In this document: positions 28,420 to 38,340 of the stretch, piece after piece
Layout: every line of letters begins with the position of its first letter
How positions within the stretch are numbered: position 1 is the stretch's first letter
The notes under the pieces: model-generated
Seen by the model: only the letters and a program-made list of their open reading frames with translations
Database searches by the model: none
Told to the model about the DNA's origin: nothing
NCBI RefSeq assembly: GCF_010671725.1
Contig: NZ_JAAHBU010000170.1
Location: forward strand, 1 to 47,896
DNA: 47,896 bases
Reading direction: 5' to 3'
From: Pseudomonas brassicae
Lineage (GTDB): Bacteria; Pseudomonadota; Gammaproteobacteria; Pseudomonadales; Pseudomonadaceae
Translations under genes and position numbers: made by a program

Positions 28420-29979
28420 TCAAAGGTGAACGACGGCCAGGTCCAGGCGCCCGTAGTCACCTTCGCCGTGTTCGCCCTTTGGGGGGACGTGGTGGGTTTT
28501 CATGAGCTGGTCGCCCTGCAGGGTCTCCAGGTGGATGTCGAAGCCCCACAGGCGGTGCAGGTGCTTGAGCACCTCGTCGGTGGACTCGCCCAGCGGCTTG
28601 CGGTCATGTTGCTGGTGCCGCAGCGTCAGCGAACGGTCACCGCGCCTATCGATGCTCCAGATCTGCACGTTGGGTTCGCGATTGCCCAGGTTGTACTGGG
28701 CCGCGAGGATTTCACGGATGGTGCGATAGCCGGCCTCGTCGTGGATGGCCGGCACCAGCAGGTCGTCCTTCTGGTCGTCGTCCAGGATGCTGAACAGCTT
28801 GAGGTCGCGGATGACGGTGGGCGACAGGTACTGCAGGATGAAGCTCTCGTCCTTGAAGCTGCTCATGGCGAACTTGATGGTCGACAGCCAGTCACTGCCG
28901 GCAATGTCGGGGAACCAGTGGCGATCCTCGTCGGTGGGGTGCTCGCACATGCGTCGGATGTCGCGGTACATGGCGAAGCCCAGCGCATAGGGGTTGATGC
29001 CACTGTAGTACGGGCTGTCGAAGCCGGGCTGGAACACCACGCTGGTGTGCGACTGCAGGAACTCCATCATGAAGCCTTCAGTCACCAGGCCTTCGTCGTA
29101 CAGGTCGTTCATCAGGGTGTAGTGCCAGAAGGTCGCCCAGCCTTCGTTCATCACCTGGGTCTGGCGCTGTGGGTAGAAGTACTGCGCGATCTTGCGCACG
29201 ATGCGCACGATTTCGCGCTGCCAGGGTTCGAGCAGGGGCGCGTGCTTCTCGATGAAGTACAGGATGTTTTCCTGCGGCTCGGCGGGGAAGCGCGCGTTGT
29301 CCTTGTCGCTGTACTTGTCGGCACCTTTGGGGATGGTACGCCACAGGTCGTTGATCTGTTTCTGCAGGTGCTCTTCACGGTCCTTCTGGCGCCGCCGCTC
29401 TTCTTCGGCGGAAATCGGGTAAGGCCGTTTGTAGCGGTCGACACCGTAGTTCATCAGCGCATGGCAGGAGTCCAGCAGGTCTTCCACCGCATCGATGCCG
29501 TGGCGCTCCTCGCACTGGGTGATGTACTGCTTGGCGAATACCAGGTAATCGATGATCGAGCTGGCGTCGGTCCAGGTGCGGAACAGGTAGTTGCCCTTGA
29601 AGAAGCTGTTGTGCCCATAGCAGGCGTGTGCGACCACCAGCGCCTGCATGCAGATGGTGTTCTCTTCCATCAGGTAGGCAATGCAGGGGTCCGAGTTGAT
29701 CACGATTTCATAGGCCAGGCCCATCTGGCCACGGCTGTAGGACTTTTCGGTGCTCAGGAAGTGTTTGCCATAGGACCAATGGTGGTAACCCAGCGGCATG
29801 CCGACCGACGCGTAGGCGTCCATCATCTGCTCGGCGGTGATCACCTCGATCTGGTTGGGGTAGGTGTCCAGGGCGTAGCGCTCGGCCAGGCGGCTGATTT
29901 CACGGTCATACGCCTGGATCAGCTCGAACGTCCATTCGGACCCGGTGGAAATGGGTTGGCGCTTCTCTCTGGCGGTCAT
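28420..29979 (-). CDS. spoVR: SpoVR family protein (YcgB)
   Basis: A 519-residue cytoplasmic protein of the SpoVR/YcgB family with no established activity. Visible family features include [57 protein letters not shown] and [16 protein letters not shown]. The conserved His/Glu residues of the HACYGH and [10 protein letters not shown] segments suggest a metal-binding, HExxH-like core. Last gene of prkA-yeaH-spoVR, overlapping yeaH by ATGA. In Gram-negative bacteria the three genes travel together and respond to nitrogen or general stress, so a shared pathway is likely. Confidence 0.93.
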   Translation of the reverse strand: MTAREKRQPISTGSEWTFELIQAYDREISRLAERYALDTYPNQIEVITAEQMMDAYASVGMPLGYHHWSYGKHFLSTEKSYSRGQMGLAYEIVINSDPCIAYLMEENTICMQALVVAHACYGHNSFFKGNYLFRTWTDASSIIDYLVFAKQYITQCEERHGIDAVEDLLDSCHALMNYGVDRYKRPYPISAEEERRRQKDREEHLQKQINDLWRTIPKGADKYSDKDNARFPAEPQENILYFIEKHAPLLEPWQREIVRIVRKIAQYFYPQRQTQVMNEGWATFWHYTLMNDLYDEGLVTEGFMMEFLQSHTSVVFQPGFDSPYYSGINPYALGFAMYRDIRRMCEHPTDEDRHWFPDIAGSDWLSTIKFAMSSFKDESFILQYLSPTVIRDLKLFSILDDDQKDDLLVPAIHDEAGYRTIREILAAQYNLGNREPNVQIWSIDRRGDRSLTLRHQQHDRKPLGESTDEVLKHLHRLWGFDIHLETLQGDQLMKTHHVPPKGEHGEGDYGRLDLAVVHL

Positions 29980-31248
29980 GTGGCTAACCTGCGCTGGAAG
30001 AGTTCACGGAAGACCGGATAGATATCGCCGGCCGACACCAGCTGCTGCTGGGCGAACGTATCGGCAAAGGCTTCGCCGATGCGTTCGTATTCGAACCACA
30101 AGGCCTGGTGCTCGCGGGGGGTGATCTCCACGTAAGTGTAGTACTGCACGAACGGCATGATCTGCTTGGTGAGGATTTCGCGGCAGATCGGCGAGTCGTC
30201 GTTCCAGTTGTCACCGTCCGAGGCCTGGGCGGCATAGATGTTCCATTCGCTGGCCTGGTAGCGCTCGGCCATGATTTCCTGCATCAGTTTCAGCGCGCTG
30301 GAGACGATGGTGCCGCCGGTTTCGCGGGAGTAGAAGAACTCTTCCTCATCCACTTCGCGAGCGCTGGTGTGGTGGCGAATGAACACCACCTCGATCTTGT
30401 CGTAGTTGCGCTTGAGGAACAGGTACAACAGGATGAAAAAGCGCTTGGCGATATCCTTGGTGGCCTGGGTCATGGAGCCGGACACGTCCATCAGGCAGAA
30501 CATCACTGCCTTGGAGCTGGGGTTGGGCTGCTTGACCAGCAGGTTGTACTTGAGGTCGAAGGTATCGAGGAAGGGCACACGGTGGATGCGCGCACTCAAA
30601 CGCTCGATTTCGATCTCTATTTCCTGGATATCGCCGAAGTTGTCTGGTTCTTCGCGCTTTAGTCGCGCCAGTTCTTCCTGCGCCTGACGCAGTTTGGCGC
30701 GGCTGCTGCCCGACAGTGCGATGCGCCGGGCATGGGCCGAGCGCAGGGTACGGATGATGTTGATGCGCGACGGGTTGCCTTCGTTGCTGATGCCCGCACG
30801 CACGGTCTTGAAGGTGTCGGTACCGGTCAGGTGGCGCTTGACCAGGTTGGGCAGTTCGAGGTCTTCGAACATGAATTCGAGAAACTCTTCCTGGGTGATC
30901 TGGAAGACGAATTCGTCCATGCCTTCGCCGGAGTTGCCGGCCTTGCCCTTGCCGCCGCCGCCACCCCCCCCCCTGGGGGCGGGCGATGTGCTCGCCAGCG
31001 GTGAATTCCTTGTTGCCCGGGTGCACGACGGTCTGCTTGCCGCCACGCCCGTGGTGCAATACCGGCTCGTCGATATCGCGGCCGGGGATGCTGATCTGCT
31101 CGCCATGCTCCATGTCGGTGATGGAGCGACGGCTCACGGCCTCTTCAACGGCCTTCTTGATGTGGTCACGGTAACGCCGCAAAAAGCGCTGGCGGTTGAC
31201 CGTGCTCTTGTTCTTGCCGTTCAGGCGTCGGTCGATCACATAGCTCAT
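29976..31248 (-). CDS. yeaH: YeaH, UPF0229/DUF444 protein (one-base insertion in a ten-base run)
   Basis: A protein of 423 residues after correction, partner of the PrkA kinase. The N-terminus [20 protein letters not shown] is conserved. The C-terminal half resembles a von Willebrand A domain with a MIDAS-like motif ([17 protein letters not shown]). The frame breaks at a run of ten C (30964-30973, plus strand); nine would keep [16 protein letters not shown] in frame into [15 protein letters not shown] and give exactly 423 residues. The glycine-rich linker is natural in this family. The run is probably a length error, though slipped-strand variation is possible. Overlaps spoVR by four bases. 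Confidence 0.92.
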
Positions 31249-31280
31249 AGGCCCCTCCGGGGAGCTGAATACTCAAGCTT

Positions 31281-31312
31281 CAAGCCGCAGCCCTGGGCAG
31301 GGCTGCGGCTTG
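31281..31312 (-). terminator. Strong hairpin between prkA and yeaH
   Basis: CAAGCCGCAGCCCT and AGGGCTGCGGCTTG form a perfect 14-pair stem with a GGGC loop, 15 bases after the prkA stop. There is no T tract, so it is better read as an intercistronic hairpin that protects or partly terminates the prkA message, setting prkA above yeaH-spoVR. Confidence 0.6.
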
Positions 31313-31327
31313 CCACTTACAGCTCGA

Positions 31328-33250
31328 TCACTGCGATTTTCTGACCCGCAGGTACCATTCAGAGAGCAGCCGAACCTGTTTGTCCGTGTAGCCGCGTTCG
31401 ACCATCCGTGTGACGAAGTCGTTGTGTTTTTGCTGGTCCTCCTTGCTTGCCTTGGCGTTGAAGCTGATGACCGGCAGCAGGTCCTCGGTGTTGGAGAACA
31501 TTTTCTTCTCGATCACCACCCGCAGTTTTTCGTAGCTCAGCCAGGTCGGGTTCTTGCCATTGTTGTTGGCCCGGGCGCGCAGCACGAAGTTGACGATCTC
31601 GTTGCGAAAATCCTTCGGATTGCTGATGCCGGCCGGTTTTTCGATTTTCTCCAGTTCCTCGTTGAGGGCAATGCGGTTGAGGATCTCGCCGGTTTCGGGG
31701 TCGCGGTACTCCTGGTCCTGAATCCAGAAGTCGGCGTACAGCACATAGCGGTCGAAGATGTTCTGCCCGTATTCGCTGTAGGACTCCAGGTAAGCGGTCT
31801 GGATTTCCTTGCCGATGAACTCGATGTAGCGCGGCGCCAGGTATTCCTTGAGGTAGCGCAGGTAGCGTTCGCGTACCTCGGCCGGGAACTGTTCCTGCTC
31901 GATCTGCTGTTCCAGCACATACAACAGGTGCACCGGGTTGGCGGCGATCTCGTGCGGGTCGAAGTTGAACACCTTGGACAGGATCTTGAAGGCGAAGCGG
32001 GTCGACAGGCCGTTCATGCCCTCGTCGACGCCTGCCGAGTCACGGTACTCCTGGATCGACTTGGCCTTCGGATCGGTGTCCTTGAGGTTCTCGCCGTCGT
32101 ACACGCGCATCTTCGAGTAGATATTCGAGTTCTCCGGCTCCTTGAGCCGCGACAGCACGGTGAACTGTGCCAGCATCTTCAGGGTGTCGGGCGCGCAGTG
32201 GGCCTTGGCCAGCGAGCTGTTGAACAGCAGTTTGTCGTAGATCTTGATCTCGTCGCTGACGCGCAGGCAGTACGGCACCTTGACGATGTAGATCCGGTCG
32301 ATGAACGCCTCGTTGTTCTTGTTGTTGCGGAAGCTGTGCCATTCCGATTCGTTGGAGTGGGCCAGCAGGATCCCGGAGTAGGGGATCGCACCGAGGCCTT
32401 CGGTACTGTTGTAGTTGCCTTCCTGTGTGGCCGTGAGCAGCGGGTGCAGGACCTTGATCGGCGCCTTGAACATCTCGACGAATTCCATCAGGCCCTGGTT
32501 GGCCCGGCACAGTGCGCCCGAGTAGCTGTAGGCATCGGCGTCGTTCTGCGGGTATTCCTCGAGCTTGCGGATGTCGACCTTGCCCACCAGCGCGGAGATG
32601 TCCTGGTTGTTCTCGTCACCCGGCTCGGTCTTGGCCACGGCGATCTGGTTGAGGATCGAAGGGTAGAGCTTGACCACCTTGAACTGGCTGATGTCGCCGC
32701 CGAACTCGGCCAGGCGCTTGGTGGCCCATGGCGACATGATGGTGCTCAGGTAGCGCCGCGGGATGCCGAAGTCTTCCTCGAGGATCGCGCCGTCTTCGGT
32801 GGCATTGAACAGCCCCAGCGGGGACTCGAACACCGGCGAGCCCTTGATGGCGTAGAAGGGCACCTTCTCCATCAGTTGTTTGAGTTTTTCGGCCAGGGAC
32901 GACTTGCCGCCGCCCACCGGGCCGAGCAGGTAGAGGATCTGTTTCTTCTCTTCCAGGCCCTGAGCGGCATGCCGGAAGTAGGAGACGATCTGGTCGATGC
33001 ATTCTTCCATGCCATGGAAGTCTTCGAACGCCGGGTAACGCCGGATCACCTTGTTGGAGAAGATCCGCGACAGCCGCGAATTGTTCGACGTGTCGACCAG
33101 CTCTGGTTCGCCGATAGCCATCAACAGGCGTTCGGCCGCCGAAGCGTAGGCACTACGGTCCTGCTTGCAGAGCTCAAGATACTCCTGCAGCGAGAGCTCT
33201 TCCTGGCGGGTGGACTCGAAACGTTGTTGGAAGTGGCTAAAAATACTCAT
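31328..33250 (-). CDS. prkA: PrkA, AAA+ serine protein kinase (YeaG)
   Basis: A 640-residue protein, full family length. The AAA+ core near residues 80-330 has Walker A GPVGGGKSSLAEKL and later SGILLAHSNESEW; the C-terminal part (about 400 onward) carries the kinase-like region. PrkA/YeaG proteins phosphorylate cellular proteins and are stress-induced; some relatives have been proposed to act as proteases. The start MSIFSHFQQRFE follows GAGGTGACGTC at 33250; an open extension upstream is not conserved. First gene of prkA-yeaH-spoVR, with a candidate promoter about 170 bases upstream. Confidence 0.95.
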   Translation of the reverse strand: MSIFSHFQQRFESTRQEELSLQEYLELCKQDRSAYASAAERLLMAIGEPELVDTSNNSRLSRIFSNKVIRRYPAFEDFHGMEECIDQIVSYFRHAAQGLEEKKQILYLLGPVGGGKSSLAEKLKQLMEKVPFYAIKGSPVFESPLGLFNATEDGAILEEDFGIPRRYLSTIMSPWATKRLAEFGGDISQFKVVKLYPSILNQIAVAKTEPGDENNQDISALVGKVDIRKLEEYPQNDADAYSYSGALCRANQGLMEFVEMFKAPIKVLHPLLTATQEGNYNSTEGLGAIPYSGILLAHSNESEWHSFRNNKNNEAFIDRIYIVKVPYCLRVSDEIKIYDKLLFNSSLAKAHCAPDTLKMLAQFTVLSRLKEPENSNIYSKMRVYDGENLKDTDPKAKSIQEYRDSAGVDEGMNGLSTRFAFKILSKVFNFDPHEIAANPVHLLYVLEQQIEQEQFPAEVRERYLRYLKEYLAPRYIEFIGKEIQTAYLESYSEYGQNIFDRYVLYADFWIQDQEYRDPETGEILNRIALNEELEKIEKPAGISNPKDFRNEIVNFVLRARANNNGKNPTWLSYEKLRVVIEKKMFSNTEDLLPVISFNAKASKEDQQKHNDFVTRMVERGYTDKQVRLLSEWYLRVRKSQ

Positions 33251-33418
33251 GACGTCACCTCGCTCGATACGTGGAGCCGACGTCGGATCAATCAGTTGAT
33301 GCTGGCATGCAAGCGGCAACTGCCGACTGCTGTATACCCCCCAGAACACCCTTGAAACGCTACCGATGACCCGCACGCCGGTGTACCGGCTCTCCCCTTT
33401 TTGGATGGCCTGGGCTTA

Positions 33419-33445
33419 AGGATAGTTGGTAATCGGCGAGGTCAA
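33419..33445 (-). promoter_or_regulatory. Candidate promoter of prkA-yeaH-spoVR
   Basis: On the minus strand TTGACC (33445-33440) and TATCCT (33424-33419, within CTATCCTTAAG) are 15 bases apart. The CTATCCT -10 resembles the RpoS consensus CTATACT, consistent with stress control known for prkA operons. The spacing is short for sigma-70. It leaves a leader of about 160 bases before prkA. Confidence 0.4.
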
Positions 33446-33494
33446 GGGCGGTTGGGCGATTAGTTCGCCACGACCGTTCGTCTGGTCAGGCGCG

Positions 33495-33515
33495 AGCCCG
33501 CGCAGGACGCGGGCT
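33495..33515 (-). terminator. Hairpin after glpE
   Basis: AGCCCGCG and CGCGGGCT form an eight-pair stem with a five-base loop, 17 bases past the glpE stop. A T7 tract lies before rather than after the stem on the minus strand, so it is a weak terminator or an RNA-end protector for the lptD-to-glpE run. Confidence 0.4.
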
Positions 33516-33532
33516 ACAGGCGCTGAAAAAAA

Positions 33533-33861
33533 TTATTCGGGAGTACCTTGGGCGATTTCTGCGGGGAAGGTGGCGCGCCACAGCTCGAAGCCGCCGTCGA
33601 GGCTGTAGACATCCGAAAAGCCCTGGCTGACCAGGTACGCCGCCGCACTCTGGCTGGAATTGCGTGATAGCAGACCACCACGGTGGGGGCATCAAGGTCG
33701 GCAGCGCGGATGAAATCGGCTGCCGACTGGTTGTCCAGGTGCGTGGCGCCGCTGATGTGGCCAGCGGCAAACGTGGGCTGGTCGCGAATATCGACCACGA
33801 CCGCACCTTGCTCGCGCAAGGCCTGGGCCTGTTCGGGAGGGATACGTTTGAATTCGCTCAT
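33533..33861 (-). CDS. glpE: GlpE, thiosulfate sulfurtransferase (one-base deletion)
   Basis: A single-domain rhodanese of about 109 residues that moves sulfane sulfur from thiosulfate to cyanide or thiol acceptors. It has [24 protein letters not shown] and the catalytic cysteine in VVVCYH. The frame breaks directly after CYH; restoring one G near 33663 gives the active-site loop [14 protein letters not shown] and then [19 protein letters not shown] to the TAA at 33533. ATG 33861 follows AAGGAAG. Last gene of the run that begins with lptD, 13 bases after apaH. Confidence 0.9.
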
Positions 33862-33874
33862 GGGGGCGCTTCCT

Positions 33875-34750
33875 TCAGGATTGATCGGCCATTCTAGCCG
33901 GTTGTACGAGGGCAGGTAGCGGGCGAGGAGTGCCCTGTTCGGTGCAGTCGCAGCGATGGTACTGGCCACTGTCGACGTTGAGCAGGGTCATCGCACCACC
34001 CCACACGCAGCCGGTGTCCAGGGCGTACACGCCAGGCTCCTTGCATTCGCCTTGCAGCGCGGCCCAGTGCCCGAAGATGATCTTCACATGGCGCGAACGA
34101 CGGTCCTTGTGCGCAAACCAGGGCTTGTAGCCAGGCAGCGCGGTGTCGGCGCCTTCCTTGCCCTTGAGGTCGAGCTTGCCCTCGGCGGTGCAGAAGCGCA
34201 TGCGGGTGAAGTAATTGGTGATGACCCGCAGGCGCTCGACCCCCGTCAGGTTCTTGTTCCACTTGTTCGGCTCGTTGCCGTACATGCCATCCAGGTAGGG
34301 CTTGAGGCGGTTGTCGTCGCGCAGCACCTGCTCCACTTCGCCAGCCAGCTCCAGCGCCTTGCCCAGGGTCCACTGCGGCGGGATGCCGGCGTGGACCAGG
34401 GCGACACTGCGCTGCTCGTCGTAGTGCAGCAACTTTTGCCGGCGTAGCCAGTCGAGCAGCACGTCGGCGTCGGGGGCGTCGAGAATCTCGCGCAGGGTGT
34501 CGCTTTTCTTCAGGCGCTCGATGTTATGCCAGGCGGCCAGCAGGTGCAGGTCATGGTTGCCGAGCACACACACCAGCGAGTCGCGCATGGCATACAGAAA
34601 ACGCAGGGTCTCCAGCGACTCGGGGCCACGGTTGACCAGGTCGCCGACCAGCCACAGGCGGTCGACCGATGGATTGAACCGGACCCGTTCGAGCAGGCAC
34701 TTGAGCGGCTGCAGGCAACCCTGCAGGTCGCCGACGGCATACACCGCCAT
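33875..34750 (-). CDS. apaH: ApaH, symmetrical diadenosine tetraphosphatase
   Basis: A 291-residue metallophosphatase that cleaves Ap4A to two ADP and also removes Np4 caps from RNA. Signature motifs are [47 protein letters not shown] and FGHWAALQG, giving the two-metal site. The start overlaps the apaG stop by one base (TGATG). Full length. The apaG-apaH pairing is conserved from E. coli onward. Confidence 0.96.
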   Translation of the reverse strand: MAVYAVGDLQGCLQPLKCLLERVRFNPSVDRLWLVGDLVNRGPESLETLRFLYAMRDSLVCVLGNHDLHLLAAWHNIERLKKSDTLREILDAPDADVLLDWLRRQKLLHYDEQRSVALVHAGIPPQWTLGKALELAGEVEQVLRDDNRLKPYLDGMYGNEPNKWNKNLTGVERLRVITNYFTRMRFCTAEGKLDLKGKEGADTALPGYKPWFAHKDRRSRHVKIIFGHWAALQGECKEPGVYALDTGCVWGGAMTLLNVDSGQYHRCDCTEQGTPRPLPALVQPARMADQS

Positions 34751-35130
34751 CAGTGCAGCGACCCGGGCACGGCGAGGCGAAATGGTTTGATCGGGGCGTC
34801 AAAGCGAATGCCGTCCTCGGCAAACATCTGGTAGCTGCCCTGCATGGTCCCGACCTTGGTGCTCAGTACCGCGCCACTGCTGTAGGTGTGGCTGTCGCCG
34901 GGTTCGATCAGTGGCTGCTGGCCGATGACGCCAGGGCCGCGGACTTCCTCGACCTGGCCATTGCCATTGGTGATCAGCCAATGCCGTGACATCAGCTTGG
35001 CCGGCACCGATCCTGTGTTTTTCACAGTGACGGTGTAGGCGAAAGCGAAGCGGTCATTGTCAGGATCGGATTGTTCGTTGAGAAAGCGGGTCACGACGCT
35101 GACGTCGATCTGGTAGCGGGGATCAGACAT
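34750..35130 (-). CDS. apaG: ApaG (DUF525) protein
   Basis: A 126-residue protein with a fibronectin-III-like beta fold (DUF525) found beside apaH. It has [50 protein letters not shown] and [20 protein letters not shown], the GxGxxG-like and strand motifs typical of the family. The start MSDPRYQID is conserved, and an upstream open frame is not. Biochemical role uncertain; often linked to divalent-cation sensitivity. Confidence 0.94.
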   Translation of the reverse strand: MSDPRYQIDVSVVTRFLNEQSDPDNDRFAFAYTVTVKNTGSVPAKLMSRHWLITNGNGQVEEVRGPGVIGQQPLIEPGDSHTYSSGAVLSTKVGTMQGSYQMFAEDGIRFDAPIKPFRLAVPGSLH

Positions 35131-35234
35131 GCAAGGGGCCTTGGCAACAGACGCGGAATACGGCGATTGCATCAGTCTAGGCCATCGGCGGGGTGCAGGG
35201 CCAGTCATGCAGGCATGACTGGCGATAGCAGGGC

Positions 35235-36041
35235 TTATGCGGCAGGCGCTTGCTCGGCGAGCTTGTCGGCCAGGCGCACGAAGGCGGCCAGGTCCAGTTG
35301 CTCGGGGCGCAGGCTGCCGTCGACGCCGGCAGCGGCGATCTCGTCGCTGCTGAGCAGGGCCTTCAGGGTGTTGCGCAGGGTCTTGCGACGCTGGTTGAAG
35401 GCTTCGCGCACGATGCGCTCGAGCAGGCGGTGGTCCTTGGCCGGGTGCGGCAAGGTGGCATGCGGGACCAGCCGCACGATCGCCGAGTCGACCTTGGGTG
35501 GCGGGTTGAACGCACCCGGGCCGACATTGAACAGGTGCTCCACCCGGCAGTGGTACTGCACCATGATCGACAGGCGGCCCCAGTCACCGCCCCCAGGGCC
35601 GGCGGCCAGGCGTTCGACCACTTCCTTCTGCAGCATGAAGTGCATGTCGCGGATCAGCCCGGCATTGGCCAGCAGATGGAAGATCAGCGGGGTGGAGATG
35701 TTGTACGGCAGGTTGCCGACCACACGCAGGCTGTTCGGCGCGGCATCCAGGCTGGTGAAGTCGAATTTCAGCGCATCGCCCTGGTGCAGGCGGAAGTTGT
35801 CACGGCCGGCGAACTGCTGGTTGAGGATCGGCACCAGGTCCTTGTCCAGCTCTACCACGTCGAGTTGGCCGCCGCTGTTGAGCAGGCCTTTGGTCAGGGC
35901 GCCCTGGCCCGGGCCGATTTCCAGCAGGCGGTCGCCCGGCTTGGCACTGATCGAACGCAGGATACGGTCGATCACGCCGGCGTCATGCAGGAAATTCTGG
36001 CCAAAGCGCTTGCGCGCCTTGTGTTGGTATTGCTCGGTCAT
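35235..36041 (-). CDS. rsmA: RsmA (KsgA), 16S rRNA dimethyladenosine transferase
   Basis: A 268-residue SAM methyltransferase that dimethylates A1518 and A1519 of 16S rRNA late in 30S assembly; loss gives kasugamycin resistance. [13 protein letters not shown] and the SAM motif [16 protein letters not shown] start the protein, followed by [10 protein letters not shown], the catalytic [16 protein letters not shown] and the C-terminal [12 protein letters not shown]. The start overlaps the pdxA stop by four bases (36038-36041). Not the unrelated carbon-storage regulator that shares the name RsmA in pseudomonads. Confidence 0.96.
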   Translation of the reverse strand: MTEQYQHKARKRFGQNFLHDAGVIDRILRSISAKPGDRLLEIGPGQGALTKGLLNSGGQLDVVELDKDLVPILNQQFAGRDNFRLHQGDALKFDFTSLDAAPNSLRVVGNLPYNISTPLIFHLLANAGLIRDMHFMLQKEVVERLAAGPGGGDWGRLSIMVQYHCRVEHLFNVGPGAFNPPPKVDSAIVRLVPHATLPHPAKDHRLLERIVREAFNQRRKTLRNTLKALLSSDEIAAAGVDGSLRPEQLDLAAFVRLADKLAEQAPAA

Positions 36042-37027
36042 AAATGGGTCTCGGCCATCTGGTAGGCGGTTTCCAGCGCGACCTGCAGGCTGCCGGTATC
36101 GATCCTGCCGGTGCCGGCAAGGTCCAGTGCGGTGCCGTGATCGACCGACGTGCGGATGATCGGCAGGCCCAGGGTGACGTTCAAGGCGGCGCCGAAGCCC
36201 TTGTACTTGAGCACGGGCAGGCCCTGGTCGTGGTACATCGCCAGCACTGCATCGCAGTGCTCCAGATATTTGGGGGTAAACAGGGTGTCGGCGGGCAACG
36301 GGCCGCGCAGGTCCATGCCTTCGCTGCGCAGGCGCGCCAATGTGGGTTCGATGATGTCGAGTTCTTCGGTGCCCAGGTGGCCGCCTTCGCCGGCGTGGGG
36401 GTTCAGGCCACACACCAGGATGCGCGGGCTGGCGATGCCGAACTTGGTTTGCAGGTCGGCGTGCAGGATCCGCGTGACCCGCTCCAGGCGCTCTGCGGTA
36501 ATCGCATCGGCCACCTCGCGCAAGGGCAGGTGAGTGGTCACCAGTGCCACGCGCAGGCCGCGGGTGGCGAGCATCATCACCACTTGCGCGGTGCCGGTCA
36601 GTTCGGCAAGAAACTCGGTGTGCCCGGAAAACGCGATACCGCTCTCGTTGATCACGCCCTTGTGCACCGGGGCGGTGATCATCCCGGCAAAATGGCCGTC
36701 AAGGCAACCTTGGCCAGCCCGGGTCAGGGTCTGCAGCACAAAGGCGGCGTTGGCCGTGTCCAGTTGCCCGGCCACTACCGGCCTGGCCACTGGCGTATCC
36801 CACACATACAGGCTGCCGGCAGGCGCCGGCACGTTCGGTAACGCGTCGTCACTGACCGGCAGCAGGGTGACGGCCACCCCCAGTTGCGCGGCCCGCTCAA
36901 GGAGCAGGTCACGGCTGGTGATGGCGATCAGGGGGTGGGGCTGGGCGTACGCGGCGAGCAGCAGGCACAGGTCGGGACCTATGCCGGCCGGTTCGCCGGG
37001 TGTCAGGGCGAAGCGCTGGTGGTTCAC
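36038..37027 (-). CDS. pdxA: PdxA, 4-hydroxythreonine-4-phosphate dehydrogenase
   Basis: A 329-residue NAD-dependent enzyme of pyridoxal-5'-phosphate synthesis. It has [17 protein letters not shown] at the start, the metal-ligand histidines in [18 protein letters not shown] and [13 protein letters not shown], and [17 protein letters not shown] near the end. The start is GTG 37027, overlapping the surA stop by four bases (GTGA), so it is translationally coupled to surA and to rsmA, an arrangement shared with E. coli. Confidence 0.96.
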   Translation of the reverse strand: MNHQRFALTPGEPAGIGPDLCLLLAAYAQPHPLIAITSRDLLLERAAQLGVAVTLLPVSDDALPNVPAPAGSLYVWDTPVARPVVAGQLDTANAAFVLQTLTRAGQGCLDGHFAGMITAPVHKGVINESGIAFSGHTEFLAELTGTAQVVMMLATRGLRVALVTTHLPLREVADAITAERLERVTRILHADLQTKFGIASPRILVCGLNPHAGEGGHLGTEELDIIEPTLARLRSEGMDLRGPLPADTLFTPKYLEHCDAVLAMYHDQGLPVLKYKGFGAALNVTLGLPIIRTSVDHGTALDLAGTGRIDTGSLQVALETAYQMAETHL

Positions 37028-38340
37028 TGGGCTGCCTGGTCGGCGCCAGGAAGCTTGATTTCAACGTAGGCTTCGTCGCGGATCTGACGCAGCCAGGTTT
37101 GCAGCTCTTCGTCGTACTTGCGGTTGCGCAGCACGGTCATGGCTTGTTGTTCGCGGGCCTGTTCGGTGCTGTCGGTGGCGCGGCGACCGAGTACTTCCAG
37201 TACGTGCCAGCCGTATTGGGTCTGGAACGGCCTGGACAGCTGCCCTTGCGGGATGCTGGTCATGACTTCACGGAACTCCGGTACCAGTGCATTCGGGTCG
37301 ACCCAGTTGAGGTCGCCGCCGTTGAGTGCCGAACCCGGGTCTTCGGAGAAGCTCTTCGCCAGCTCGGCGAAGTCTTCGCCTGCGCTGATGCGGTCGTAGA
37401 GTTTCTCGGCCAGTTGCTTGGTCGCCGCTTCGCTGCGAATCTCGCTTGGCTTGATCAGGATATGGCGAACGTGCACTTCGTCACGCACCATGGCCTGGCC
37501 GCCACGCTTCTCTTGCAGCTTGAGGATGATGAAGCCACCCGGCGTGCGGATAGGCTCGGTCACCTCGCCAACGGCCATGGAGCTGAGCAGGCGGTCGAAC
37601 GGAGGCGGCAGTTGCGCGGCCTTGCGCCAGCCCATCTCGCCGCCTTCCAGCGCGGTTTCGCTGGCCGAGCGAGCGATAGCCAGCTGGGCGAAGTCGGCAC
37701 CTTGCTTGAGTTGCTGGTAAATCGCACCCGCCTGCTGGGCCGCGGCCTGGATGGTGGCCGAGTTGGCGCTTTCCGGGGTCGGGATCAGGATGTTGGCCAG
37801 GCGAAACTCTTCGGACAGCTGCATCTTGCCCAGGTCCGAGGCGAGGAAGTTCTTCACTTCCTGCTCCGATACCTGGATGCGTTCGGCCACCCGGCGCTGG
37901 CGTACACGGCTGATGATCATCTCGCGACGTACCTGCTCGCGGGCATCATCGTAGGACAGGCCGTCGTGGGCCAGGGCCGCGCGGAACTGCTCGATGCTCA
38001 TGCCGTTGCGCTGGGCAATGGTGCCGATGGCCTGGTTGAGCTCTTCGTCGGTAATGCGGATGCCGGAGCGATCGCCGATCTGCAGTTGCAGGTTCTCGAC
38101 GATCAGACGCTCCAGTACCTGCTGGTCGAGCACGCCGGCCGGTGGCGTAGCGCCACCGCGCTTGGCGATAGTCTGCTGGACTTCGCGCACGCGCTGGTCC
38201 AACTGGCTTTTCATCACCACGTCGTTATCGACGATGGCCACGACGCTGTCCAGGGGTTGCACCGCGGCATGCACCGCGCTGCTCAGCAATACCGCGCCCA
38301 GCATCAGCGGGCGCAGACAATCAATAAGCTTGGTCTTCAC
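37024..38340 (-). CDS. surA: SurA, periplasmic chaperone and peptidyl-prolyl isomerase
   Basis: A 438-residue periplasmic chaperone that carries unfolded outer-membrane proteins, including LptD, to the BAM complex. It has a signal peptide ([20 protein letters not shown]), the N-terminal chaperone domain ([22 protein letters not shown]), then two parvulin domains ([26 protein letters not shown] and [25 protein letters not shown]) and the C-terminal helix. The start is taken at GTG 38340 ([12 protein letters not shown]), which begins the signal peptide and overlaps lptD by 20 bases; an upstream ATG at 38382 is possible. Its client LptD is encoded immediately upstream. Confidence 0.94.
   Translation of the reverse strand: MKTKLIDCLRPLMLGAVLLSSAVHAAVQPLDSVVAIVDNDVVMKSQLDQRVREVQQTIAKRGGATPPAGVLDQQVLERLIVENLQLQIGDRSGIRITDEELNQAIGTIAQRNGMSIEQFRAALAHDGLSYDDAREQVRREMIISRVRQRRVAERIQVSEQEVKNFLASDLGKMQLSEEFRLANILIPTPESANSATIQAAAQQAGAIYQQLKQGADFAQLAIARSASETALEGGEMGWRKAAQLPPPFDRLLSSMAVGEVTEPIRTPGGFIILKLQEKRGGQAMVRDEVHVRHILIKPSEIRSEAATKQLAEKLYDRISAGEDFAELAKSFSEDPGSALNGGDLNWVDPNALVPEFREVMTSIPQGQLSRPFQTQYGWHVLEVLGRRATDSTEQAREQQAMTVLRNRKYDEELQTWLRQIRDEAYVEIKLPGADQAAQ

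Noticed and set aside
28426..33355. Long plus-strand open frames opposite spoVR (531 codons) and prkA (681 codons)
   Set aside because: Both mirror well-conserved minus-strand genes, have biased composition and no family motifs. The same holds for the long frames opposite rpoD (19668-21641) and lptD (39383-40801).
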